This document shows positions 1 through 5,037 of a stretch of DNA of 6,937 nucleotides, piece after piece. The DNA lies in NCBI GenBank assembly GCA_947470205.1, contig CANISK010000080.1, forward strand, positions 1 through 6,937. The letters run 5' to 3'. A program made the position numbers and the translations under genes. The notes below the pieces were generated by a model. It was not told the DNA's origin. It did no database searches and was given only the letters and a program-made list of their open reading frames with translations. Every line of letters begins with the position of its first letter. Within the stretch, counting starts at the first letter, position 1. Source of the stretch: Neisseriaceae bacterium. GTDB lineage: Bacteria; Pseudomonadota; Gammaproteobacteria; Burkholderiales; UBA11063.

Positions 1-5
1 CTTTA

Positions 6-515
6 TTAATATTTTATATTAAATTTTAATGAGTTTATTCCAGTAACATTTGCGCCAATCCCGATATTTACATCATTAGATGGGTTGATTGATAACATAT
101 AGTTACCAGCGTAGTTATTAATCGCATTTTGTAATGTTTTAGTTTGGAATGAATTTAAATTTGGACCGGTAGCATTTATAACACCCCTGCGACTATAATC
201 AGATACATTTACATTTGATGTATTCATGTTTACATTATTAGCTTGTAAATTATTTGCAGAATGACTACAGAAGATTGAATCACGGAGTTTTGGATTGGAG
301 CTATTGCAGTAATCTTCAGTTATTGCATTATATTTATATATACCCTGAGATTCTATAATTGTATTACTATTTACAACACCAGTTGAGACTGGTGTATTTT
401 TTGATGATGTGGTTAAAAAGCTTGGCACAAAATTTGGTACAAAATCTGCCAAGCCAATTGCATAACAAACACGCATAAAAAAACATCCAATTATACAAAT
501 AATTAGATGTTTCAT
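6..515 (-). CDS. Predicted secreted Asn-rich protein, function unknown
   Basis: I do not recognise this 169-residue protein. It begins with a Sec-type signal peptide: Lys at position 3, a hydrophobic stretch from about residue 4 to 15, and a probable signal peptidase I site after VCYA (residue 19). The mature part (about 150 residues) is polar, low in charge and rich in Asn, Ser and Thr, with a dense Asn/Val stretch around residues 88-105. It carries two cysteines (70 and 83) that could form a disulfide outside the cytoplasm. No membrane segment follows the signal peptide and there is no lipobox cysteine at the cleavage site. The start lies 15 bases after the erpA stop, so it may be read from the same transcript, yet no Shine-Dalgarno sequence is visible before the ATG. 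Export is inferred from the signal peptide. A periplasmic, surface or host-directed role is possible but unproven. Confidence 0.75.
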   Translation of the reverse strand: MKHLIICIIGCFFMRVCYAIGLADFVPNFVPSFLTTSSKNTPVSTGVVNSNTIIESQGIYKYNAITEDYCNSSNPKLRDSIFCSHSANNLQANNVNMNTSNVNVSDYSRRGVINATGPNLNSFQTKTLQNAINNYAGNYMLSINPSNDVNIGIGANVTGINSLKFNIKY

Positions 516-530
516 GATTAATACGCTTTT

Positions 531-863
531 TTATATGGAAAATGAAGACCCACATCCACATGTCGTTGCTGCAGTTGGATTTTTAATGGTAAATTGAGAA
601 CCTTCAAATGAATCAACATAATCAATTTCAGCTCCAATTAAATATTGGGAAGACATGCTATCTACTAAAAATTTCACCCCATCTTTAGCAATAACAAAGT
701 CATCTTCGGTGATAATTTCATCAAATGTAAAGCCATATTGAAAACCAGAACAGCCACCGCCAGTGATAAAAACCCTGAGAGATAAATCTGGGTTTTCTTC
801 CTCCAAGATGAGTTCTTTTACTTTATTAACCGCATTTTCGGTGAATATTATGTTATTATTCAT
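531..863 (-). CDS. erpA: Iron-sulfur cluster carrier/insertion protein ErpA (A-type)
   Basis: ErpA is an A-type carrier that takes [Fe-S] clusters from the assembly machinery and inserts them into apo-proteins in the cytoplasm, for example IspG in the isoprenoid pathway of E. coli. This 110-residue protein is full length (E. coli about 114). The three cluster-binding cysteines are present: Cys38 in [11 protein letters not shown], and Cys102 and Cys104 in TCGCGSSF at the C-terminus. The stretches [20 protein letters not shown] and [16 protein letters not shown] match ErpA rather than IscA or SufA. It starts 41 bases after the tsf stop. A near-consensus promoter ends 3 bases before the ATG and no Shine-Dalgarno sequence is visible, so the initiation mode is unclear. 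Another isc-pathway gene, hscA, lies about 4 kb upstream on the same strand, but the rest of the isc operon is not here. Confidence 0.96.
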   Translation of the reverse strand: MNNNIIFTENAVNKVKELILEEENPDLSLRVFITGGGCSGFQYGFTFDEIITEDDFVIAKDGVKFLVDSMSSQYLIGAEIDYVDSFEGSQFTIKNPTAATTCGCGSSFSI

Positions 864-866
864 TAT

Positions 867-896
867 ATTATAACACTACTTGACGTAGCCTTTCAA
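867..896 (-). promoter_or_regulatory. Near-consensus sigma-70 promoter abutting the erpA start
   Basis: On the minus strand a -35 box TTGAAA (896-891) is followed by an 18-base spacer and a perfect -10 box TATAAT (872-867). A second TATAAT overlaps it by one base but would need a 23-base spacer. The -10 ends only 3 bases before the erpA ATG (863-861). Normal initiation 6-8 bases downstream would start the RNA at or just inside the first codons. The match is strong, but its use and start point are uncertain. Confidence 0.5.
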
Positions 897-904
897 GGAT
901 TTTT

Positions 905-1786
905 TTAGTTTATAATTGATGCCGCTGCCACTTCAGCTGCAAAATCAACCACTTTTTTTCCCATACCCTCACCCACCACAAACATCACAAAGCTATTTAC
1001 CTTAGCGTTTTTAGTGGATAAGAGTTTTTCCACTGTGATATCTGGATTTTTTACAAATGGTTGACCTAGTAATGTGATTTCAGCCAAATATTTATTTATT
1101 CTGCCATCCACCATTTTTGTAACGATATCTGCAGGCTTGCCAGATTGACTTGCTTGTTGGATGTAAATATTTCTCTCTGCTTCAATTTTATCCTGGGATA
1201 CATTTTCCTTTGATACACAAATTGGTTTAGACGCTGCAATGTGCATTGCTAAATCTCGCCCAAGCTCATTATCTCCACCTTCGATGTCTATCATAACCCC
1301 AATTTTTTTACCATGTAAATATGTTGCGATATGGCCATTAGTGTTGATGAGCTCAAATCTACGTAACATGATATTTTCACCAAGCTTCGCAACGATTTCA
1401 CGACGTTCTTCTTCTAGTGATTTACCTGATGATAGTTTTGTATTTTGTAATTCTTCAACTGTTTTTGGGTGAGTTATAAGTATAGTGCTCGCAATCAAAT
1501 TAGCAAATGCTATAAAGCTATCATCTTTTGCCACAAAGTCCGTTTCGCAGTTTATTTCTACCAGCACACCGTGTTGATTTGTGCTATCCATCTGTGCTAT
1601 TACCACCCCTTCAGCTGCAATTCTACCTGCCATTTTACCAGCCTTTGCGCCACTTTTAATGCGTATAATTTCTTCGGCTTTTTTTAAATCTCCATTTGCC
1701 TCAACTAGTGCTTTTTTACAATCCATCATCCCAAGACCAGTTACTTCCCTGAGGCTTGCAACCATACTTGCTGTAATATTTGACAT
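905..1786 (-). CDS. tsf: Translation elongation factor Ts
   Basis: EF-Ts is the cytoplasmic guanine-nucleotide exchange factor that recycles EF-Tu from GDP to GTP during protein synthesis. The 293-residue product has the N-terminal UBA-like EF-Tu-binding module ([20 protein letters not shown], then [13 protein letters not shown]). The exchange motif TDFVAK at residues 82-87 carries the Asp-Phe pair that disturbs the EF-Tu magnesium site, and MHIAASKP lies at 181-188. The C-terminal part contains GQPFVKNPD and VGEG followed by DFAAEVAAA. Length is close to E. coli (283). I chose the ATG at 1786 because the family N-terminus begins there and AAGGAAG sits 7 bases upstream. A longer reading from 1867 would add 27 unrelated residues and overlap rpsB. 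It follows rpsB by 52 bases, the near-universal rpsB-tsf pair. pyrH and frr, which often follow tsf, are absent; erpA comes next. Confidence 0.98.
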   Translation of the reverse strand: MSNITASMVASLREVTGLGMMDCKKALVEANGDLKKAEEIIRIKSGAKAGKMAGRIAAEGVVIAQMDSTNQHGVLVEINCETDFVAKDDSFIAFANLIASTILITHPKTVEELQNTKLSSGKSLEEERREIVAKLGENIMLRRFELINTNGHIATYLHGKKIGVMIDIEGGDNELGRDLAMHIAASKPICVSKENVSQDKIEAERNIYIQQASQSGKPADIVTKMVDGRINKYLAEITLLGQPFVKNPDITVEKLLSTKNAKVNSFVMFVVGEGMGKKVVDFAAEVAAASIIN

Positions 1787-1793
1787 TTTTATA

Positions 1794-1800
1794 CTTCCTT
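1794..1800 (-). promoter_or_regulatory. Ribosome binding site of tsf, fixes the start
   Basis: AAGGAAG on the minus strand lies 7 bases before the ATG at 1786, an ideal distance. No comparable site precedes the alternative in-frame ATG at 1867. This decides in favour of the shorter EF-Ts. Confidence 0.85.
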
Positions 1801-1831
1801 TTATCGTATATTGAAACGTAGTGTTATCTAA

Positions 1832-1846
1832 AAGAGTGTTACTCTT
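1832..1846 (-). promoter_or_regulatory. Stem-loop at the rpsB stop codon, possible attenuator
   Basis: In the transcript AAGAGT and ACTCTT form a perfect 6-base-pair stem around a 3-base loop. The stem is followed by two further U residues, giving four U in a row with the end of the stem. The rpsB stop codon TAA (1841-1839) overlaps the loop. The position between rpsB and tsf would suit partial termination or RNA processing. The stem is A/U-rich and short, so this is tentative. Confidence 0.3.
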
Positions 1847-2714
1847 CGTCTGATGATTTTTTATCATCTTTCACATCTAGCGTTTTTTGAGTATCAGCCT
1901 CTTGATCTGTTGTAGTCTTTTTCACTCTACGCACTGTTTTTGTGGTTTTATCTTGATACTCATCTTCCACCATTTCTACTTTGATTTGATTTACTAAATC
2001 TTGAGTGGCGGATTCTTTGGCTTTAATGATTTCATCTGCAATTTTAGATGCATATAATTCAATCGCCTTGCCAGAGTCGTCATTTCCAGGGATCACGCAG
2101 TCTATATTATCTGGGCTATTATTACTATCCACGATACCAATTACTTTTATGTTACCAAGTTTAAGCGCTTCTTTGATTACGATATCATGAAAACCTGTGT
2201 CTATAATGAAAATCATAGTTGGTAATTTTTTCATATTGGCAATACCACCAATACTACGTTCTAATTTTTCTACCTCACGAGTGAGTTTTAGTAAATCTTT
2301 TTTAGATAAAGCATTGTTTATATTTTCTAATAAAGCTTTTTTAGTTTCTAATTTTTTGATAGATTTTTTAACTGTTTCGAAGTTGGTCAACATACCACCC
2401 AACCAACGATGATTTACATATGGCATACCGGCACGTATTGCTTGTTCTGCTATTATCTCACTAGCTTGCGAACGAGTTCCCACAAATAAAACTGAACCAC
2501 CATGTTTGATTTCTTGATGGATAATTTTTTGTGCAGATTGAAATTGCTTAACTGTGATATCTAGGTTTAAGATGTGAATTTTGTTTCTAGCGCCATATAT
2601 ATATGGCTTCATTTTTGGATTCCAAAACTTTGTCTGGTGACCAAAATGAACCCCTGCCTCAAACATTTCTTTTAATAGTGATGTATTTTGTGTATTTTCC
2701 TGTATATCTGACAT
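1839..2714 (-). CDS. rpsB: 30S ribosomal protein S2 with a charged C-terminal tail
   Basis: S2 binds late on the 30S subunit near the head-body junction and is needed to recruit S1 in proteobacteria. Family hallmarks are in order: [15 protein letters not shown] (residues 21-35), [11 protein letters not shown] (41-51), [13 protein letters not shown] (100-112), the second signature from LPTMIFIID to KEAL (164-184), and [11 protein letters not shown] (208-218). The protein has 291 residues against about 241 in E. coli. The excess is a hydrophilic tail from about residue 245, rich in Lys, Thr, Asp and Glu and ending SSDEE, probably disordered. The start is supported by GTAGGAA 6 bases upstream. 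It heads the rpsB-tsf operon, behind a 226-base leader with several inverted repeats. In E. coli S2 represses its own operon through the rpsB leader, and similar autoregulation is plausible here. Confidence 0.98.
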   Translation of the reverse strand: MSDIQENTQNTSLLKEMFEAGVHFGHQTKFWNPKMKPYIYGARNKIHILNLDITVKQFQSAQKIIHQEIKHGGSVLFVGTRSQASEIIAEQAIRAGMPYVNHRWLGGMLTNFETVKKSIKKLETKKALLENINNALSKKDLLKLTREVEKLERSIGGIANMKKLPTMIFIIDTGFHDIVIKEALKLGNIKVIGIVDSNNSPDNIDCVIPGNDDSGKAIELYASKIADEIIKAKESATQDLVNQIKVEMVEDEYQDKTTKTVRRVKKTTTDQEADTQKTLDVKDDKKSSDEE

Positions 2715-2720
2715 TTTTTA

Positions 2721-2738
2721 TTCCTACGTAATAAGGAA
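2721..2738 (-). promoter_or_regulatory. rpsB Shine-Dalgarno inside a small hairpin
   Basis: The Shine-Dalgarno sequence GTAGGAA (2727-2721) lies 6 bases before the rpsB ATG. Its AGGAA core can pair with TTCCT (2738-2734) across an 8-base loop, so ribosome access could be controlled. A competing GGAAG at 2805-2801 in the same leader could pair with CTTCC (2739-2735) and release the site. The pairings are seen in the sequence; regulation is inferred. Confidence 0.45.
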
Positions 2739-2784
2739 GCTATGAAAATTAACATTTCTAGTTTTTTATGTTATTTTTTATAGC
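2739..2784 (-). promoter_or_regulatory. Large imperfect hairpin in the rpsB leader
   Basis: In the transcript GCTATAAAAAATAACAT (2784-2768) can pair with ATGTTAATTTTCATAGC (2755-2739). Fifteen of 17 positions are complementary, around a 12-base loop. The helix ends immediately before the hairpin that holds the Shine-Dalgarno sequence. This is the best structured element in the leader and a candidate S2-binding autoregulatory site, although its sequence is A/U-rich. The upstream arm also contains an extended -10-like box, so the two readings compete. Confidence 0.45.
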
Positions 2785-2785
2785 A
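2777..2785 (-). promoter_or_regulatory. Extended -10 promoter-like box upstream of rpsB
   Basis: TGCTATAAA on the minus strand fits an extended -10 element (TG, one base, then TATAAA with 5 of 6 consensus bases). No good -35 box lies 16-18 bases upstream. Initiation would fall near 2770 and give a leader of about 56 bases. It overlaps one arm of the large hairpin, so the promoter might lie further upstream instead. Confidence 0.35.
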
Positions 2786-2823
2786 TTTAAGGGTTAATTA
2801 CTTCCATCATCGGCTTAATATGT

Positions 2824-2846
2824 CATTCTTTTGAATGCAAGCATTC
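2824..2846 (-). repeat. Three-armed inverted repeat upstream of rpsB
   Basis: The plus strand reads CATTC (2824-2828), GAATG (2833-2837), CATTC (2842-2846). The middle arm complements both outer arms, so two hairpins are mutually exclusive. The right-hand pair lies in a 16-base near-palindrome, TGAATGC and GCATTCA around AA (2832-2847), which could also be a dimeric protein-binding site. Confidence 0.4.
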
Positions 2847-2894
2847 ACCCCAAATAACTGCCAATAATGTGCTTTTTATTATTAAAAATTTAAC

Positions 2895-2933
2895 AACACA
2901 TTATTTTAACACATGTGTAGCGTTACGATGTGT
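2895..2933. repeat. AACACAT/ATGTGT repeat cluster after the membrane protein gene
   Basis: AACACAT occurs at 2895-2901 and again at 2908-2914, a 13-base period. The second copy extends into the perfect palindrome ACACATGTGT (2909-2918). An inverted ATGTGT lies at 2928-2933. The cluster starts 8 bases past the stop codon of the 302-residue gene. It could form alternative hairpins or bind a protein. No U-tract makes it a convincing intrinsic terminator. Confidence 0.4.
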
Positions 2934-2940
2934 ATTTATA

Positions 2941-3849
2941 TTATAAATCGTTTATTGCGTTGTTAATCTGAGTTTGAACTTGTTGATTAACAGGTGTCAA
3001 GATAGTATTCACTATTGTCAATAAAGAGTTGAACCTTCTGGTGTTGCATCTAGTACCGCTAATTAGAAGATATTCCAATCTGCTCTGTCTAAGACATTCC
3101 CTAATACGTACAATGCCTGCAACTAAGAAAAAAAACATAACAATCTCCATTTTCAACGAAAATTGCGTCATGCTTTCATTGGGTGATTCGCCCATATGGT
3201 CATGTATTATATCGAACAACAGTGAAAAACCAAAGATCATTGATGTATACAAAACACCATCCTTTACAAATTCATATTGTGGTCTTGCGATATGTAAAAT
3301 CTCTCTTGCAATTTTGTCAAACCTGGTTAGGTGTTCATTGAATATTTTTGGTTGTGAGCTGTTGAATAAATTTTGCATATACTTACCGCAAGATATATTT
3401 TCTAGTGTTTTATGCTGTTTGAGTTTTTCTAACTTAGCTATCACCAATATTTCATCTTCATAACTAGTTGCACGTTGACTATAAGCAAAATTATTACTTG
3501 CTATCCTCAACAAATGAATTACCACCCCTCTAGTCGCTACCTTTAATTCAAATACTTGATTTGGTGTCAATCTTCCAATTTCTTTATCTAATGATAGTAA
3601 TAATTGTGCACATGAAAGTAATAATTCTTTAATGAATTTTGGTATATGATGTTTATTCTCCAGTATATTCTTAAGCTTATCGATAGTTAAAATTGATGAT
3701 TGATTTTGTTGGATTTCTAAATCTAAATGTTGATTATTTGCCTGGAATAGTATTGATTGATTATTGCCATTATTGTTATTATCTAGATTGTTTGGATTGT
3801 TGGGCTGATAGTCGCTTGAGAGCGGGTTAAAAACATTACCAGCATTCAT
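2941..3849 (-). CDS. Asn/Gln-rich protein with two predicted membrane segments, unknown function
   Basis: I do not recognise this protein. Read from the ATG at 3849 it has 302 residues. Residues 1-50 are polar and strongly enriched in Asn and Gln (NNPNNLDNNNNGNN at 17-30), so probably disordered. Residues 50-195 look helical, with many Leu, Ile, Lys and Glu. Two hydrophobic segments follow, about 198-215 (GVLYTSMIFGFSLLFDII) and 233-247 (KMEIVMFFFLVAGIV), separated by a short polar turn, as in a membrane hairpin. The C-terminal 55 residues are basic then polar. There is no signal peptide. I prefer this ATG to a TTG four codons earlier because AAGGA (3866-3862) directly abuts that TTG but lies 12 bases from the ATG. 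It follows the glycosyltransferase by 47 bases. An inner-membrane protein or a host-directed effector are both possible. Confidence 0.8.
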   Translation of the reverse strand: MNAGNVFNPLSSDYQPNNPNNLDNNNNGNNQSILFQANNQHLDLEIQQNQSSILTIDKLKNILENKHHIPKFIKELLLSCAQLLLSLDKEIGRLTPNQVFELKVATRGVVIHLLRIASNNFAYSQRATSYEDEILVIAKLEKLKQHKTLENISCGKYMQNLFNSSQPKIFNEHLTRFDKIAREILHIARPQYEFVKDGVLYTSMIFGFSLLFDIIHDHMGESPNESMTQFSLKMEIVMFFFLVAGIVRIRECLRQSRLEYLLISGTRCNTRRFNSLLTIVNTILTPVNQQVQTQINNAINDL

Positions 3850-3896
3850 TGTCTTATTCAATCCTTGTTATTTAAATGTTCACAAATTTTAATATT

Positions 3897-4721
3897 TTAT
3901 TTAATGTGGTTGGAAAATCCGATTTTAGATTTTATTATTGATGGGTCAAGAACGCGTTGCATCAATATTTTATAATTTTCTGGTTGGTTATCGCGAGGCA
4001 CATTATTATGCCACATATGTATTACAGGAACTGCAAACCTGCCATCTTTAGCTCCACAACCACAATGAATAAGTCTTGCAAATAGGTCTGAATCTTCATG
4101 CCCCCACCCTGTGAAGCTTTCATCAAAACCGTTTATTGCTGTAAACGTATCTTTATCAACTGCAAAATTACATCCTTTTGGGTATTTCCAATCATGAACC
4201 CTTGAATAACGCCATCTTCCGTTACCTAAGCGTAATTTTGGAAAAAATTTATTTACACTGTTAGATATTCGAGCCCACATCCAGTTAAATAACCTCCATT
4301 TAATGATATTATTTATAATATGGGGTTGTTGTAGGATTCGATTAGTAAATTTTTTTGATAACAATACCCTATTTCCAGCTATAAAGTAACCTTGTTCACG
4401 AAGTAGTTGATGTTGATATATGAAATCTGGAAAAGGAATGCAATCTCCATCTAGGAATATTAGGTATTCCCCAATGGATTTTGACACTGCTTCATTTAAG
4501 ATAATAGACTTTCTAAACCCCTCATCCTTGTGCCATACGTGTTTTATGTATGAATGATTTTGCTGATATTTAATGATTAATGATTTGGTGTCATCACGAG
4601 AGCCGTCATCTGCAATGACAATTTCTACATTATTTTTCTTATTAATTTGCTTGGTTAATGAAGATAAAATTAATTCTAATGCCTGTGGCCAATTATATGT
4701 AGATATTATTATGCTTATCAT
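3897..4721 (-). CDS. Family-2 glycosyltransferase (GT-A fold) with galactosyltransferase-type C-terminal motif
   Basis: This probably transfers a sugar from a nucleotide-sugar donor to a glycan such as lipopolysaccharide, capsule or glycoprotein. The 274-residue protein starts with the GT2 fold: MISIIISTYNWPQALELILS, then the nucleotide-binding VIADDGS (residues 35-41) and the metal-binding D-G-D within FLDGDC (89-94). The acceptor-side motif GFDESFTGWGHEDSDLFARL (198-217) is the GWG-x-E-D-x-D element of the galactosyltransferase-like C-terminal domain. No membrane segment is evident, so it is likely cytoplasmic or peripheral. Length is typical for a single-domain enzyme. The start is the ATG at 4721 with only a weak purine-rich GAAGAG upstream. 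Donor and acceptor cannot be told from sequence alone. No other glycan genes lie in the window, so the pathway is unknown. Confidence 0.92.
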   Translation of the reverse strand: MISIIISTYNWPQALELILSSLTKQINKKNNVEIVIADDGSRDDTKSLIIKYQQNHSYIKHVWHKDEGFRKSIILNEAVSKSIGEYLIFLDGDCIPFPDFIYQHQLLREQGYFIAGNRVLLSKKFTNRILQQPHIINNIIKWRLFNWMWARISNSVNKFFPKLRLGNGRWRYSRVHDWKYPKGCNFAVDKDTFTAINGFDESFTGWGHEDSDLFARLIHCGCGAKDGRFAVPVIHMWHNNVPRDNQPENYKILMQRVLDPSIIKSKIGFSNHIK

Positions 4722-4753
4722 ATATACTCTTCGTCTTTATATTAATCAATATT

Positions 4754-4966
4754 TTACTTCGTAAGATCTATTTTAACACCAGATGTAGAATCATTTACGT
4801 CACTAATAATAGTGGGTAAAAGATCGCCATCAATTGCAACCACAAATAAATATGGCTCATTGTGTCTTATGATGCAATCAATATCTGAAGCCCTAGACGT
4901 CCCCTCACAAATCTGCTGAGTTTCAGCCGACACACCATATCTTAACAGAACCTTATTGTACCACAT
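4754..4966 (-). CDS. Small hypothetical protein, 70 residues
   Basis: I do not recognise this ORF. From the ATG at 4966 it encodes 70 residues; a TTG two codons earlier (4972) would give 72. The composition is protein-like: it starts MWYNKVLLRYGV, contains a hydrophobic stretch PYLFVVAIDGDLL near residues 38-50 and two cysteines (20 and 31). It has no signal peptide or obvious membrane helix. No Shine-Dalgarno sequence precedes it. A -10-like box and a stem-loop lie just upstream, and the glycosyltransferase gene starts 32 bases after its stop. An open frame of this length is not expected often by chance in such AT-rich DNA, so it is either a small gene or the remnant of a larger one. It does not resemble IscX or the missing C-terminus of HscA. 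Confidence 0.5.
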   Translation of the reverse strand: MWYNKVLLRYGVSAETQQICEGTSRASDIDCIIRHNEPYLFVVAIDGDLLPTIISDVNDSTSGVKIDLTK

Positions 4967-4976
4967 TAACAATTAA

Positions 4977-5005
4977 CACGCAATTTTTAAATTAAATTTT
5001 GCGTG
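4977..5005 (-). other. Stem-loop between hscA and the 70-residue ORF
   Basis: CACGCAA (4977-4983) and TTGCGTG (4999-5005) form a perfect 7-base-pair stem around a 15-base A/T-only interior that can add a few more pairs. It lies 32 bases after the hscA stop and 10 bases before the ATG of the small ORF. Only two U residues follow on the minus strand, so it is not a clear intrinsic terminator. It may protect the hscA 3' end or form a leader hairpin. Confidence 0.45.
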
Positions 5006-5008
5006 CTA

Positions 5009-5014
5009 ATTATA
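5009..5014 (-). promoter_or_regulatory. TATAAT -10 box after hscA
   Basis: A perfect TATAAT lies on the minus strand 24 bases after the hscA stop. No recognisable -35 box sits 16-18 bases upstream. Initiation about 7 bases downstream would put the RNA start at the base of the stem-loop, about 36 bases before the small ORF. This could be a weak promoter for the small ORF and the glycosyltransferase. Confidence 0.3.
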
Positions 5015-5037
5015 ACGATAACCAAAGACTGAATTTA

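Noticed and set aside
879..906. Plus-strand hairpin CTTGA/TCAAG followed by a run of seven T, resembling a terminator
   Set aside because: The stem is only 5 base pairs with a 9-base loop, no plus-strand gene lies upstream, and the same bases form the -35 region of the minus-strand promoter.
1787..1867. In-frame N-terminal extension of EF-Ts from an ATG at 1867
   Set aside because: The extra 27 residues do not match the family, would overlap rpsB, and lack a ribosome binding site, whereas the ATG at 1786 has a strong one.
3029..3463. Plus-strand open frame of 144 codons
   Set aside because: It lies entirely opposite the 302-residue membrane protein gene, has no recognisable domain and no ribosome binding site context, and is best explained as a shadow of that gene.
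3720..3830. Tandem-repeat-like ATT/GTT-rich stretch in the membrane protein gene
   Set aside because: It is the codon run of an Asn/Gln-rich protein segment, without a fixed repeat unit, so not called a separate DNA repeat.
4754..4764. Small inverted repeat TTAC/GTAA at the stop of the 70-residue ORF
   Set aside because: Only 4 base pairs and no U-tract; expected by chance in AT-rich DNA.
4974..5037. Frameshifted continuation of HscA after its stop
   Set aside because: Both other minus-strand frames end within about 11 codons and give no lid-like helical sequence.
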